NCBI RefSeq assembly: GCF_001485415.1
Contig: NZ_BCMQ01000007.1
Span: forward strand, 1 to 64,000
DNA: 64,000 nt
Reading direction: 5' to 3'
DNA from: Myroides odoratimimus
GTDB lineage: Bacteria > Bacteroidota > Bacteroidia > Flavobacteriales > Flavobacteriaceae
This document shows positions 9,613 to 18,534 of this stretch, one piece after another (the first letter of the stretch is position 1; every line of letters begins with the position of its first letter). The position numbers were made by a program, and so were the translations under genes. The notes beneath the pieces are model-generated. The model saw only the letters and a program-made list of their open reading frames with translations, did not search any database and was not told where the DNA came from.

Positions 9613-12600
9613 ATGAAAAAAAAATTACAATTAGCAGGTTTGGTATGTGCGACTTTATTTAGTGCACAAGTTTTTGCTCAAACCACACAAGCTTCTATCC
9701 AAGGGATCGTATTACAGGATAATGCGATCCAACAGGGAAAAGAAGTTATGATTAGAAATACCTCTACAGGATTTACCACCCGCACTAAGACGAATGCTAA
9801 TGGGGAGTTTGTCTTTAAAGAAATTCCATTAGGAGGTCCTTATATCGTTGTTACACAGGATGAGACTGGTGGAGAAGTAAAAAAAACGGGGTACTACGTA
9901 AACCAAGGTGATAATGTATTCGTAGATATTGTTATTGGATTAGATGATCAGCATTTAGAAGAAATCGTTATTGATGGAAAGAGCTTAAAGAATCAGAAGG
10001 AGTCTTTGGGGGCAGCGACTACTTTTACAGCAAGCTCTATAAAGAATTTACCTATTAACGGACGTAATTTTGCTAACCTAACGGATTTATCACCTTTATC
10101 GAATGGAGGGTCTATAGGAGGACAACTAGGATCTTCTATTAACTTTACGATAGATGGTACTACTGCTAAGAATCCTACATCAGGAGGGGCGACTACTAGT
10201 AGAAGTGGTGCTCCATATTCTGTATCTATGGAGGCAGTACGTGAGTTTCAGGTAGTGACGAATCAGTATGATGTGACATTAGGAAGAAGTGGAGGAGGAA
10301 CCGTAAGTGCAGTGACTAAATCTGGAACCAATGAGTTCTCAGCTTCGATGTTCTCTTATATGCGTGCAGATTGGTTATCTAGCCCGTATGATATCAACGG
10401 AAATAAGAAAGGGGATAGAGATTACTCTACTTATCAATATGGACTATCTTTAAGTGGCCCGATTATTAAGGATAAACTACATTATTTTGTAGCATGGGAT
10501 CACCAGTTAGACACTCGATCACTAGTGATTGCAGATATTAATGGGCCAGCAGATGAGGATAGATACGGTATTACTAACCAGACTTTAGATAAGTTCGTAG
10601 GTATTGCTCGTGATAAATATGGTGTGTCTAATAATCCTCAGTACGGAACATTTGACAAGAGAAGAAACTCTGATGCAGCCTTCTTACGTTTAGATTGGCA
10701 GATTAACGAGAACAACTTATTGACGGTTAGAAATAACCTTACATATGACTATAATCCACTAGGATTAGGAGATAACACACAGATTAATCTATACGAATCT
10801 TATGGTACAGATAAGAGTGTTGACAACAGTTTATTAGCTACATTAAGAACGAATATCAGTCCTAAGCTGACTAATGAGTTAAAAGTACAGTACTTATATA
10901 CATTCCAGGATAGTCATCAGAGTGCAGAGTTACCAGGATGGTATATACCACGTGCTATTGTGGAGAACGTAACTTCTAATATTGGAGGAGGTGTGCGCTC
11001 AGCGAATATACAGTTGGGAGGACACCGTTTTGCACAAGAGAAGTTCACCAACAATGTTTTTCAGGTTGTAAATAATTTATACTATAACACAGATAAAGTA
11101 AACTATACTTTCGGTGTTGACGTGATGCAGACTAATTCTAAGTCAGTATATGGTAGTGAAGTGAATGGACGTTTCCATTTTAATAATGATCCTGCTCTAG
11201 GATATTCATCTATGGATAGCTTTGAGAATCTAAGACCTTATAGATATTATAGAGAAGTACCTTTAGTAGATGACCTTACTGTCGATGGGAATATATTAAA
11301 TGCGGGTATCTATGGACAAATGAAGACTTCTTTATATCCTGGTTTAGATATGACTTTAGGGCTTCGTTTAGATTATGCGAAGTATCCGACAGCTAAGTTT
11401 AACCAGTTAGTATATGATGAGCTAGGACTAAGAACAGACAATAACTTTAAGTCTTTGATTGTACAGCCACGTATTCAGTTTGATTGGAATATCAATGAGA
11501 ACAATACAGACTATATCCGTCTAGGTGGAGGTATCTTTGGTTCGGATGTGAATAACTATGCATTGATTAACAACCTTACTTTTGATGGAAGTAAGCTAGC
11601 TACTGTGGATGTAATGGGAGCTGATGTACCTACTCCAGACTTTGAAGCTTATAGAAAAGATAAAAACACAATACCTTCTTTGACTCAACATCAGTTAAGC
11701 ACAATCAACTTCACAGGAAAAGATGCAAAAGTACCGATGGTGTATAAGGCTAACTTATCGTATACACACTTCTTCAGCAGTAGATTTAAGGTGAGTGTGA
11801 CAGGGTATATGAACTTAGCTCGTAATAACTACTTCTATAAAGATAGAAATATGGTGGATAAACCATTCTTTACTTTAGACAATGAAGGAGGAAGAGGTGT
11901 ATTCGTCCCTGCAGAAACTATTTTAGCGAACGGTGCTTCTGATTGGAAACAAGGTAGAAAATCAAACCAACTAGGTCGTGTATTAGAGTTAGTAAGTGAA
12001 GGAAAAGTAAATAACTATGCTTTAGTATTTGACACGAATTATAACTATTACAGAGATGGACAGATAGCAGTGAGTTATACTTGGAACTCTACTAAGGACA
12101 ATACTTCTTATAATGGAAACGTAGCTAACTCGGCTACACTAGGACTACCAGTAGCAGATGACCCTAGAGATTTAAGCAAGATGAGCTATTCTGATAATCA
12201 CTTTAGACATAAGTTAGTAGTGTATGGTAATGCACCTAGTTTCTACGGAGTGAATGTAGGAGTGAGATTCTCTGGTATTGGAGGAACGAGATATAGCTTA
12301 TTATCAGGAGGTAATACGAATGGAGATTTTGTTAGTGGTAATAATGACTTAGCGTATGTATTTGATATCAATGATCCTAAGACTCCACAGCATATTAAGG
12401 ATGGATTACAAGCGATTATGGATAATCCAGAAGTAAGCAGTAGCCTTAAAAATTATATCCAAGATAGCTATGGTAAAATAGCAGAGAGAAACGGAGGAAA
12501 GAATAGCTTCTATGGTGTATTTGATTTGCGTATAGCGAAGACTTTCCATGTTAAAGGGAAACACAAGTTTGAGCTATCAGCAGATGTATTTAACGTAGCG

Positions 12601-12813
12601 AACTTATTGAATAAAGATTGGGGAGTGAATAAATCTATGAGAACGCAGTCTCTATATGCTTTAGGGGTACCTAAGAAAGGGGAGACAGCTGCTTTACCAG
12701 GTTTTGATCAAGCTACACAACAATTTAATTATAGAGTAAATACAAAAGGGACTCCTGTCAATAGAGGAAACCCATACCAAATACAAATAGGGTTAAAATA
12801 TAGTTTTAATTAA
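9613..12813 (+). CDS. TonB-dependent receptor, Oar-like
   Basis: A 1066-aa outer-membrane protein with signal peptide (first 22 residues, ending VFAQ), a carboxypeptidase-regulatory-like domain (about 25-110), a plug domain containing LPINGRNFANLTDLSP and a Gly-rich GGTVSAVTKSGTNEF segment, and a long barrel ending in the typical aromatic C-terminus QIQIGLKYSFN. The layout matches the Oar/OmpA-related TonB receptors common in Bacteroidota. It is a single gene with its own terminator. The substrate is unknown; proteins of this type have been linked to adhesion, development and peptide uptake. Confidence 0.85.
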   Translation: MKKKLQLAGLVCATLFSAQVFAQTTQASIQGIVLQDNAIQQGKEVMIRNTSTGFTTRTKTNANGEFVFKEIPLGGPYIVVTQDETGGEVKKTGYYVNQGDNVFVDIVIGLDDQHLEEIVIDGKSLKNQKESLGAATTFTASSIKNLPINGRNFANLTDLSPLSNGGSIGGQLGSSINFTIDGTTAKNPTSGGATTSRSGAPYSVSMEAVREFQVVTNQYDVTLGRSGGGTVSAVTKSGTNEFSASMFSYMRADWLSSPYDINGNKKGDRDYSTYQYGLSLSGPIIKDKLHYFVAWDHQLDTRSLVIADINGPADEDRYGITNQTLDKFVGIARDKYGVSNNPQYGTFDKRRNSDAAFLRLDWQINENNLLTVRNNLTYDYNPLGLGDNTQINLYESYGTDKSVDNSLLATLRTNISPKLTNELKVQYLYTFQDSHQSAELPGWYIPRAIVENVTSNIGGGVRSANIQLGGHRFAQEKFTNNVFQVVNNLYYNTDKVNYTFGVDVMQTNSKSVYGSEVNGRFHFNNDPALGYSSMDSFENLRPYRYYREVPLVDDLTVDGNILNAGIYGQMKTSLYPGLDMTLGLRLDYAKYPTAKFNQLVYDELGLRTDNNFKSLIVQPRIQFDWNINENNTDYIRLGGGIFGSDVNNYALINNLTFDGSKLATVDVMGADVPTPDFEAYRKDKNTIPSLTQHQLSTINFTGKDAKVPMVYKANLSYTHFFSSRFKVSVTGYMNLARNNYFYKDRNMVDKPFFTLDNEGGRGVFVPAETILANGASDWKQGRKSNQLGRVLELVSEGKVNNYALVFDTNYNYYRDGQIAVSYTWNSTKDNTSYNGNVANSATLGLPVADDPRDLSKMSYSDNHFRHKLVVYGNAPSFYGVNVGVRFSGIGGTRYSLLSGGNTNGDFVSGNNDLAYVFDINDPKTPQHIKDGLQAIMDNPEVSSSLKNYIQDSYGKIAERNGGKNSFYGVFDLRIAKTFHVKGKHKFELSADVFNVANLLNKDWGVNKSMRTQSLYALGVPKKGETAALPGFDQATQQFNYRVNTKGTPVNRGNPYQIQIGLKYSFN

Positions 12814-12857
12814 TGCTTTCATAGTTAATAGATTATCAGGTTAATGCACTAATTCTT

Positions 12858-12895
12858 AAAAGTGGGACTCGTCAGAGTTCCACTTTTGTTTTTAT
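12858..12895 (+). terminator. Terminator after the Oar-like gene
   Basis: A 13-bp stem, AAAAGTGGGACTC (12858-12870) with GAGTTCCACTTTT, one G-U pair, followed by a T-rich tail. Confidence 0.8.
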
Positions 12896-12960
12896 TATAC
12901 AATAGTAAAAGTGGCTTGATGTACTAATTTGTTGTAATTTTAAAGGTTAAATACAAGAAT

Positions 12961-14430
12961 ATGGAATTTGATTACTTTGACAAGATTAGGAAGATTAGAA
13001 CGGGTATCCGATTCTACAGTGAGCTTCTAATAGAGGCTTCGTGGAATATGTGGAATATCAAAACGAGGGTAGGTATTTTCTTCTTTTCTTTAGTCGCTGC
13101 ACTGTTAGGTACTTATTTTTTAGCTCCAGATGTTTTTAGTGAAGCTCAGAAATACACCATGTTTATTTTAATATTCTCTATATTACTCTGGGCGACAGAA
13201 GCCATTCCTCCCTTTGCGGTAGGGATTATGATTATAGGTTTTCTCGTCTATACCATGGGGAATATACAGGGAGCCACGATTTCGCCCCAGGAGATATCAG
13301 ATACCTGGTCAGACAGTGTGATCTGGATATTCTTAGGAGGTTTCTTCTTGAGTGAAGGAATGCGGAAGACCAATCTTGACTTGTCGTTGTTTAAGAAGAC
13401 CATTTCTATTTTTGGCTCTAATCCTAATATGCTAGTATTAGGTATTATCATTGTTACTTCAGTTCTATCCTTGATTATCTCGAATACAGCGACTGCTGCT
13501 ATGGTATTAGCTTCAGTGATGCCCTTGATAGATAGAGAGGGGAAAGACTCTAATATGTCTAAGGCTATCTTAGTCAGTATTCCAGCTGCTGCTACCTTTG
13601 CAGGGATGATGAGTATGGTATCTACACCTCCTAACTTAATCGTAGTGAACGTATTGAAATCTAAAGGATTCGATGTTACGTTTTCTCAGTGGTTGTTATT
13701 AGGGTTCTTACCAGCCGTAGTTTTATTAGGAACATTCTGGTATGCTGTAGTGCGCAAGTATACTTCTAAGGTAAAAGGATTAGATGTTTCGTTTGCAAAC
13801 AAAGCCTTAGAAATGACGAATAGTATGCGCTTACAGCGTCTAGCCGTTATTATCATCTTAGGAGTGACAGTATTGATGTGGATGTTAGGAAGTAGATTAC
13901 ATATACCTACAGCAGGAGCCGCGATGGTGCCTATTATGTTCTTGCCGATGTTGGGGATTATCACAGCAGAGGACGTGCGCAGATTGCCTTGGGATACCTT
14001 GATGCTAGTAGCGGGAGGGTTATCTCTAGGGATGGCTATTAAAGAGCTACTAGCACCATATTACTCTCAGTTCTTAGCAGGGATGGAGTTTAATATGATC
14101 GTGATGATGATTATTTTCGCAGTAGTGACAGTGTTGTTTTCTAATATTATGAGTAGTACTGCTACAGCTACTATTGTGATTAATATTGCCGCTATTGTAC
14201 TACCTACAGATCAGTTATTACCGGTAGGGTTAGTGGTAGGACTTTGTTCTTCGTGTGGATTATTCTTACCAGTATCTACGCCGCCTAATGCCATTGTCTT
14301 TGGTACAGGGATGTTGAAGCAAAAGGACTTCGTACTCGGTGGATTATTTGGAGCGATATTAGGTACTACGATTATCATCTTATGGGTGTTATTCTTACAG
14401 TATTTCACAGGTTTCTTTGAAGCAATATAA
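12961..14430 (+). CDS. Sodium/anion symporter of the DASS (SLC13) family
   Basis: A 489-aa polytopic membrane protein with about 12 hydrophobic segments. The two pseudo-symmetric DASS signatures are visible: ISNTATAAMV with STPPNLIVVN in the first half, and MSSTATATIV with STPPNAIVFG in the second. The SNT-type motifs hold sodium and the substrate carboxylates. It probably imports di- or tricarboxylates (succinate, malate, citrate) or possibly sulfate with sodium. It has its own unit and ends at a strong terminator shared with the convergent GDPD gene. Confidence 0.88.
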   Translation: MEFDYFDKIRKIRTGIRFYSELLIEASWNMWNIKTRVGIFFFSLVAALLGTYFLAPDVFSEAQKYTMFILIFSILLWATEAIPPFAVGIMIIGFLVYTMGNIQGATISPQEISDTWSDSVIWIFLGGFFLSEGMRKTNLDLSLFKKTISIFGSNPNMLVLGIIIVTSVLSLIISNTATAAMVLASVMPLIDREGKDSNMSKAILVSIPAAATFAGMMSMVSTPPNLIVVNVLKSKGFDVTFSQWLLLGFLPAVVLLGTFWYAVVRKYTSKVKGLDVSFANKALEMTNSMRLQRLAVIIILGVTVLMWMLGSRLHIPTAGAAMVPIMFLPMLGIITAEDVRRLPWDTLMLVAGGLSLGMAIKELLAPYYSQFLAGMEFNMIVMMIIFAVVTVLFSNIMSSTATATIVINIAAIVLPTDQLLPVGLVVGLCSSCGLFLPVSTPPNAIVFGTGMLKQKDFVLGGLFGAILGTTIIILWVLFLQYFTGFFEAI

Positions 14431-14452
14431 AGTATAAATAACGAATAAAATA

Positions 14453-14484
14453 AAAGGCGTATTCACACTGAATACGCCTTTCTG
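14453..14484. terminator. Bidirectional terminator
   Basis: A perfect 12-bp inverted repeat (14453-14464 with 14470-14481, 5-nt loop) between convergent genes, with A/T runs on both sides. Confidence 0.85.
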
Positions 14485-14509
14485 CTTAAAATAACCTAAC
14501 CAAAATGTA

Positions 14510-15256
14510 TTATATTCTCTCTGGGAAGTTGGTGATGATACCGTCTACTTTTAAGTCTTTTAGACGTTGGATATCTTTCTCCTCATTCGCAGTATATGGA
14601 TATATTTTTAACTTAGCTTGTTTGATTTTACTCACGTTTTTCTCATTCAATGTTTTGAAGTAAGGATTGATCGCTACAGCCTTGATCTTATGTGCAAATT
14701 TAATAGCATCAGCTGGCTCTTTAGAAGTCAGTACAGCGATGTCTAAATTAGGATCTAGAGCAGCTATTTTTTCTAATTCATCCCATTTAAAACTAGAGAT
14801 GATAAAGTCTGCATTCGTCCATCCTTTTTGTTTGAACTGTTGGATGATAGCGTATGTACCTTCTGCGGTATTCGCTCCTTTTAGTTCTATATTTAATACC
14901 GCTTTCCTATTGATAGCAGCAATAATATCTTCTAGGGTAGGCATTTTATATTTACCATCTACTAGTAGCGCTTGTAGTTCTGCTTGAGTATATTGTTCGA
15001 TATTTCCTTTACCGTTCGTTAGTCGTTCTAAGGTATCATCATGATGTACCATTAGAGCGCCATCTTTTACTTTAAAAACGTCTATTTCGATTGCATCAGA
15101 TTTCATCTCTACAGCTTTCAGTACAGATTCTACTGTGTTCTCCGTTACGTGCCCCATAGCACCTCTATGTGCGATACGCAATACTTTATTATCTTGTGCA
15201 AATGCAAATGAACTCATAGCTAAACATAAAACTAATAGTCTCTTTTGGAATCTCAT
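14510..15256 (-). CDS. Glycerophosphodiester phosphodiesterase
   Basis: A 248-aa secreted TIM-barrel enzyme that hydrolyses glycerophosphodiesters to glycerol-3-phosphate and an alcohol. It shows the signal peptide MRFQKRLLVLCLAMSSFAFA and the GDPD motifs AHRG...ENT (about residues 29-41), EIDV, and VHHDDTLERLTNG, which supply the catalytic histidines and metal-binding acidic residues. It is single, between convergent terminators. A periplasmic role in phospholipid head-group scavenging is the normal function of the family. Confidence 0.9.
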   Translation of the reverse strand: MRFQKRLLVLCLAMSSFAFAQDNKVLRIAHRGAMGHVTENTVESVLKAVEMKSDAIEIDVFKVKDGALMVHHDDTLERLTNGKGNIEQYTQAELQALLVDGKYKMPTLEDIIAAINRKAVLNIELKGANTAEGTYAIIQQFKQKGWTNADFIISSFKWDELEKIAALDPNLDIAVLTSKEPADAIKFAHKIKAVAINPYFKTLNEKNVSKIKQAKLKIYPYTANEEKDIQRLKDLKVDGIITNFPERI

Positions 15257-15420
15257 GGTATCTGTTTTAATTGATTAGGACAAAGATGAATGTTTTATGT
15301 ATTGTCAACTTTACCTTAATATTATTGTTGTGTAAACAAACTAAAATAAACGCCTTGATAGGAGAGAAGCCAGAGACGGTATGATTAAATAATTTTTTAG
15401 ATTCTAAAAGAAAGGTACAA

Positions 15421-15449
15421 AAAAAGCTGTTCAGTGAAGAACAGCTTTT
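15421..15449 (-). terminator. Terminator of rimO
   Basis: An 11-bp stem AAAAGCTGTTC / GAACAGCTTTT with a 6-nt loop; the T-run is on the minus strand, just past the rimO stop. Confidence 0.8.
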
Positions 15450-15454
15450 AAATA

Positions 15455-16768
15455 TTATTTTACTGGTGTACCGAATAAGTCAAACTCATAAGCACTATCG
15501 ATGTGGATATCTGCATATTCACCTATTTTCAGATAGTGTTTAGTAGCGTCTATTCTTACCTCGTTATCTACGTCTGGGCTATCGAACTCAGTACGTCCTA
15601 TAAACTCAGTACCTTCTTTTCTATCAATGATACAACGGAATGTCTGTCCTATCTTCTCTTGGTTTAGATCAAAAGAGATTTGTGCTTGGATTTCCATGAT
15701 TTCGTTTGCACGAGCTTGTTTTACTTCCTCTGGAACATCGTCTTCTAGTAAATAAGCATGTGTGTTTTCTTCATGAGAGTAAGTAAAACATCCTAAGCGT
15801 TCAAACTTCATTTCTTGTACCCAATCTTTTAAGATTTGGAAGTCTTCTTCTGTTTCTCCTGGGTATCCTACGATCAATGTCGTACGAATAGCCATACCTG
15901 GTACAGCTTCTCTAAACTCTTTTAATAGCTTAGTAGTCTTCGCTTGTGTAGTACCACGGCGCATAGACTTTAAGATATTGTCAGAGATATGTTGTAGAGG
16001 GATGTCTAGGTAGTTACAGATCTTAGGTTCTCTCTTCATTAGTTCTAATACATCCATAGGGAATCCTGTAGGGAATGCATAGTGAAGACGGATCCATTCG
16101 ATACCTTCTACTTTCGCTAAGTTCTCTAATAGCTCTGCTAAGTTTCTCTTTTTGTATAAATCTAATCCGTAGTAAGTCAAATCTTGAGCGATCAAGATTA
16201 ACTCTTTTACTCCGTTTTTAGCTAATCCCTCAGCTTCTTTTACTAATTTCTCGATAGGTTGAGATACGTGTGCTCCTCTCATTAAAGGGATAGCACAGAA
16301 GCTACAAGGACGGTCACATCCTTCAGCGATTTTAAGGTAAGCGTAGTTTTTAGGAGTAGTCGTCAGACGCTCTCCTAATAATTCGTGTTTATAGTCAGCT
16401 CCTAATGCTTTTAATAACAAAGGTAAATCTGTCGTACCAAAGTATTGATCTACATTAGGGATTTCAGCTTCTAAATCAGGTCTGTATCGCTCAGATAAAC
16501 ATCCAGTAACGAAGACCTTGTCAACAATACCTTCCTCTTTTTTCTCTACGTATTCTAAGATTGTGTTTACTGATTCCGCTTTTGCGTTATTAATAAAACC
16601 ACAAGTGTTGATCACCACAATATTAGCTTCATCATTAGCAGCCTCATGTGTTACCTCTTTTCCACTTGCTTTTAATTGTCCCATTAACACTTCACTATCG
16701 TAAACGTTTTTTGAACAACCTAAAGTAATTACGTTGATTTTATTCTTTTTTAAAGTTTTGGTTCTCAT
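15455..16768 (-). CDS. rimO: Ribosomal protein S12 methylthiotransferase
   Basis: A radical-SAM enzyme that adds a methylthio group to a conserved aspartate of ribosomal protein S12. It has the N-terminal UPF0004 domain with NVITLGCSKN, the radical-SAM cluster motif CDRPCSFC followed by AIPLMRG, and the C-terminal TRAM domain. I choose the ATG at 16768 (437 aa, MRTKTLKKNK...); the upstream ATG at 16792 would add only eight unlikely residues. The SAM motif followed by IPLMRG and the overall length identify RimO, not the related MiaB. Confidence 0.93.
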   Translation of the reverse strand: MRTKTLKKNKINVITLGCSKNVYDSEVLMGQLKASGKEVTHEAANDEANIVVINTCGFINNAKAESVNTILEYVEKKEEGIVDKVFVTGCLSERYRPDLEAEIPNVDQYFGTTDLPLLLKALGADYKHELLGERLTTTPKNYAYLKIAEGCDRPCSFCAIPLMRGAHVSQPIEKLVKEAEGLAKNGVKELILIAQDLTYYGLDLYKKRNLAELLENLAKVEGIEWIRLHYAFPTGFPMDVLELMKREPKICNYLDIPLQHISDNILKSMRRGTTQAKTTKLLKEFREAVPGMAIRTTLIVGYPGETEEDFQILKDWVQEMKFERLGCFTYSHEENTHAYLLEDDVPEEVKQARANEIMEIQAQISFDLNQEKIGQTFRCIIDRKEGTEFIGRTEFDSPDVDNEVRIDATKHYLKIGEYADIHIDSAYEFDLFGTPVK

Positions 16769-17022
16769 TGATTTAAAAAAATTGGACTGCAAAATTACAT
16801 TTTTTTTAGCTACAAACTAAGCGCTTTAGTATAATTATGTGAATCTAGTAGTCTAATTATAAGCATTCTGTTTTAGAACCTTGATTTTATGAGGGATATA
16901 AATCAATCGATGTAAGAGATAAGATTTGATTGTACAGCGCCATCGTTGTCTTTTAATTTTAGGTGTTTACGAAACACCTAAAGATTTTGAAGAGTCCTGT
17001 TTCTTAAGAATAATATTTACCC

Positions 17023-17115
17023 CTTCAATATTGCGACAACACCTCTTCAATGTTCCTTCAAGAAAAGTGCTTTAAACTAGAGCAATCTTGGGGAAATGTT
17101 GAAGAAGTGTTGAAG
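17023..17115. repeat. Dispersed 93-bp repeat, copy 1
   Basis: It aligns without gaps to 46628-46720. The right 39 bp differ at only two positions. The left part carries three CTTCAA-type blocks and the right part two TTGAAG blocks in the opposite sense, so each copy can fold on itself. See copy 2. Confidence 0.7.
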
Positions 17116-17518
17116 GAATAGGTATGAAGGCTTGTTTTTAGTAGGATAGTGAGGTGTTAAGGTTGAATGGTAATAAAAGGGTGTTTTTTAGTAATGATTT
17201 GATATTTAGGTTTTTATTGTTATTTGTTCTCGATATGAGTATAAAAAAGATATAATTTTTTATAAGAAAAGGATAGTGATAGTAGGGGGAAAACTGGTTT
17301 TGAGTAAAAAAGGAGTAAAATAAAGGGGATAAATTACTATAAAACGATTCTTAAGGGGCGAAATAGATCAATAAATAGAAGTAAAAGAGAAAATGAAGAA
17401 GAATAAATTTAGTCTTCGTTTTGGACTATATCATGAGATAAAGTAGGGGGTCTAAACGAACAAATAGTGCTGAGGTTCTATTTATACGGTATGTGTGGTA
17501 AATGATGAGAATAAAAAA

Positions 17519-17544
17519 GAGGCTATCGAATAAATGATAGCCTC
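17519..17544 (-). terminator. Terminator of the outer-membrane protein gene at 17574
   Basis: A 9-bp stem GAGGCTATC / GATAGCCTC with a T-run on the minus strand. Confidence 0.8.
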
Positions 17545-17573
17545 TCGGTATATTGTTTGTTTATGTGTCTTTA

Positions 17574-18425
17574 TTATAATCTAAAGATACCACCGAATAC
17601 GATGATTGTTTCTCCGAACCAGAAGTTGTGCATAGCTCTATCTGATTTGCTAGCTGTAGTACGTACATCATACATATCAATGTATCCACCTTTTAACTCT
17701 GCTTGAACGAAGAAGTGTTTAAAGAAAGTCACGTTAAGACCTGCTTTAGCTGATAGACCAAATCCAGAAACGTGGAATTCGTCATATCTTTCTTTACCTA
17801 ATAAAGTAGTATTTGTTTTTGGGAATACAATACCAGCTCCAACACCTTCAGTTAAGTTGATCTGAACTTTATCTGTGTTCCATACTCCAAAAAGTTTAGA
17901 GATGTCATCCACACGGTTTAACTCTACGTTGATATAGTTTAATCCGTCTGTGTGTTCGAACATTAAGAAATCTTCAGTTAGATTTACTTGGTTAGGGTGT
18001 CCAGGGATAGTTTCTCCGTAAGAACCTTGACCAGGGTAGTATCCTAAGATACCTACTGTTTGGTTTTGATCCATTACATATTTCATGTGATCAACTCCTA
18101 AAGAGATATTATATTTATCAGTGATAAAGTAACCTACTCTTAAGTTCGTTTGTGGAATAGTCATACGAGTAGGGTTAAGGTAGTCGATATGCCATCCTTT
18201 AGGTTTGTCAGATGCTTCTACATTCTGTAAGATGAAGTCATAGTCATCACCTCTAAATCGAATGTCAGAATTACTGAAAGTACCGCGGTTACCTCCCCAG
18301 TAAATGTAGAATTTACCTTTGTTAGAATCTGTATAACGCAGAGGAGTAGTTACACCTTCTTGAGCAAAACTTGTAGCAGTAGCAAGCAAGCATATTGCAG
18401 CGAAAAGTTTAAAAATATACTTCAT
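17574..18425 (-). CDS. Outer-membrane beta-barrel protein, function unknown
   Basis: The start is the ATG at 18425 (283 aa), which gives the signal peptide MKYIFKLFAAICLLATATSF-AQ; an upstream in-frame ATG adds a poly-Asn leader that does not fit. The mature part alternates short hydrophobic and polar stretches typical of a barrel of about ten strands (for example TNLRVGYFITDKYNISLGVD and FFVQAELKGGYIDMYDV) and ends in FGGIFRL. No enzymatic motif is visible. It follows a FadL-like gene on the same strand but is separated from it by a terminator, so it is probably transcribed alone. Confidence 0.7.
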   Translation of the reverse strand: MKYIFKLFAAICLLATATSFAQEGVTTPLRYTDSNKGKFYIYWGGNRGTFSNSDIRFRGDDYDFILQNVEASDKPKGWHIDYLNPTRMTIPQTNLRVGYFITDKYNISLGVDHMKYVMDQNQTVGILGYYPGQGSYGETIPGHPNQVNLTEDFLMFEHTDGLNYINVELNRVDDISKLFGVWNTDKVQINLTEGVGAGIVFPKTNTTLLGKERYDEFHVSGFGLSAKAGLNVTFFKHFFVQAELKGGYIDMYDVRTTASKSDRAMHNFWFGETIIVFGGIFRL

Positions 18426-18479
18426 TATTTGCTTATTATTATTTTTATAAAAATCGAACTGCAAAGGTATAATAAAAAA

Positions 18480-18511
18480 ATCTCTTTATCAGTTTATCCG
18501 ATAAAGAGATT
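18480..18511 (-). terminator. Terminator of the FadL-like gene
   Basis: ATCTCTTTATC / GATAAAGAGAT with a T-run (seven A on the plus strand) on the minus strand. Confidence 0.8.
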
Positions 18512-18534
18512 AAGTACTTAAACTTCTAATCTAA

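Larger units (their letters stand above)
16793..17573. other. Long intergenic region with dispersed-repeat copy 1
   Basis: No coding sequence is seen in 780 bp. It holds the first copy of a 93-bp dispersed repeat (17023-17115), an AT-rich purine-biased tract, a small hairpin AGGTGTTT / AAACACCT at 16971-16990, and near the right end the terminator of the following minus-strand gene. Confidence 0.6.

Noticed and set aside
17023..17115. Insertion sequence end or transposon
   Set aside because: No transposase gene nearby, the size is small and no target duplication is visible; kept only as a dispersed repeat.
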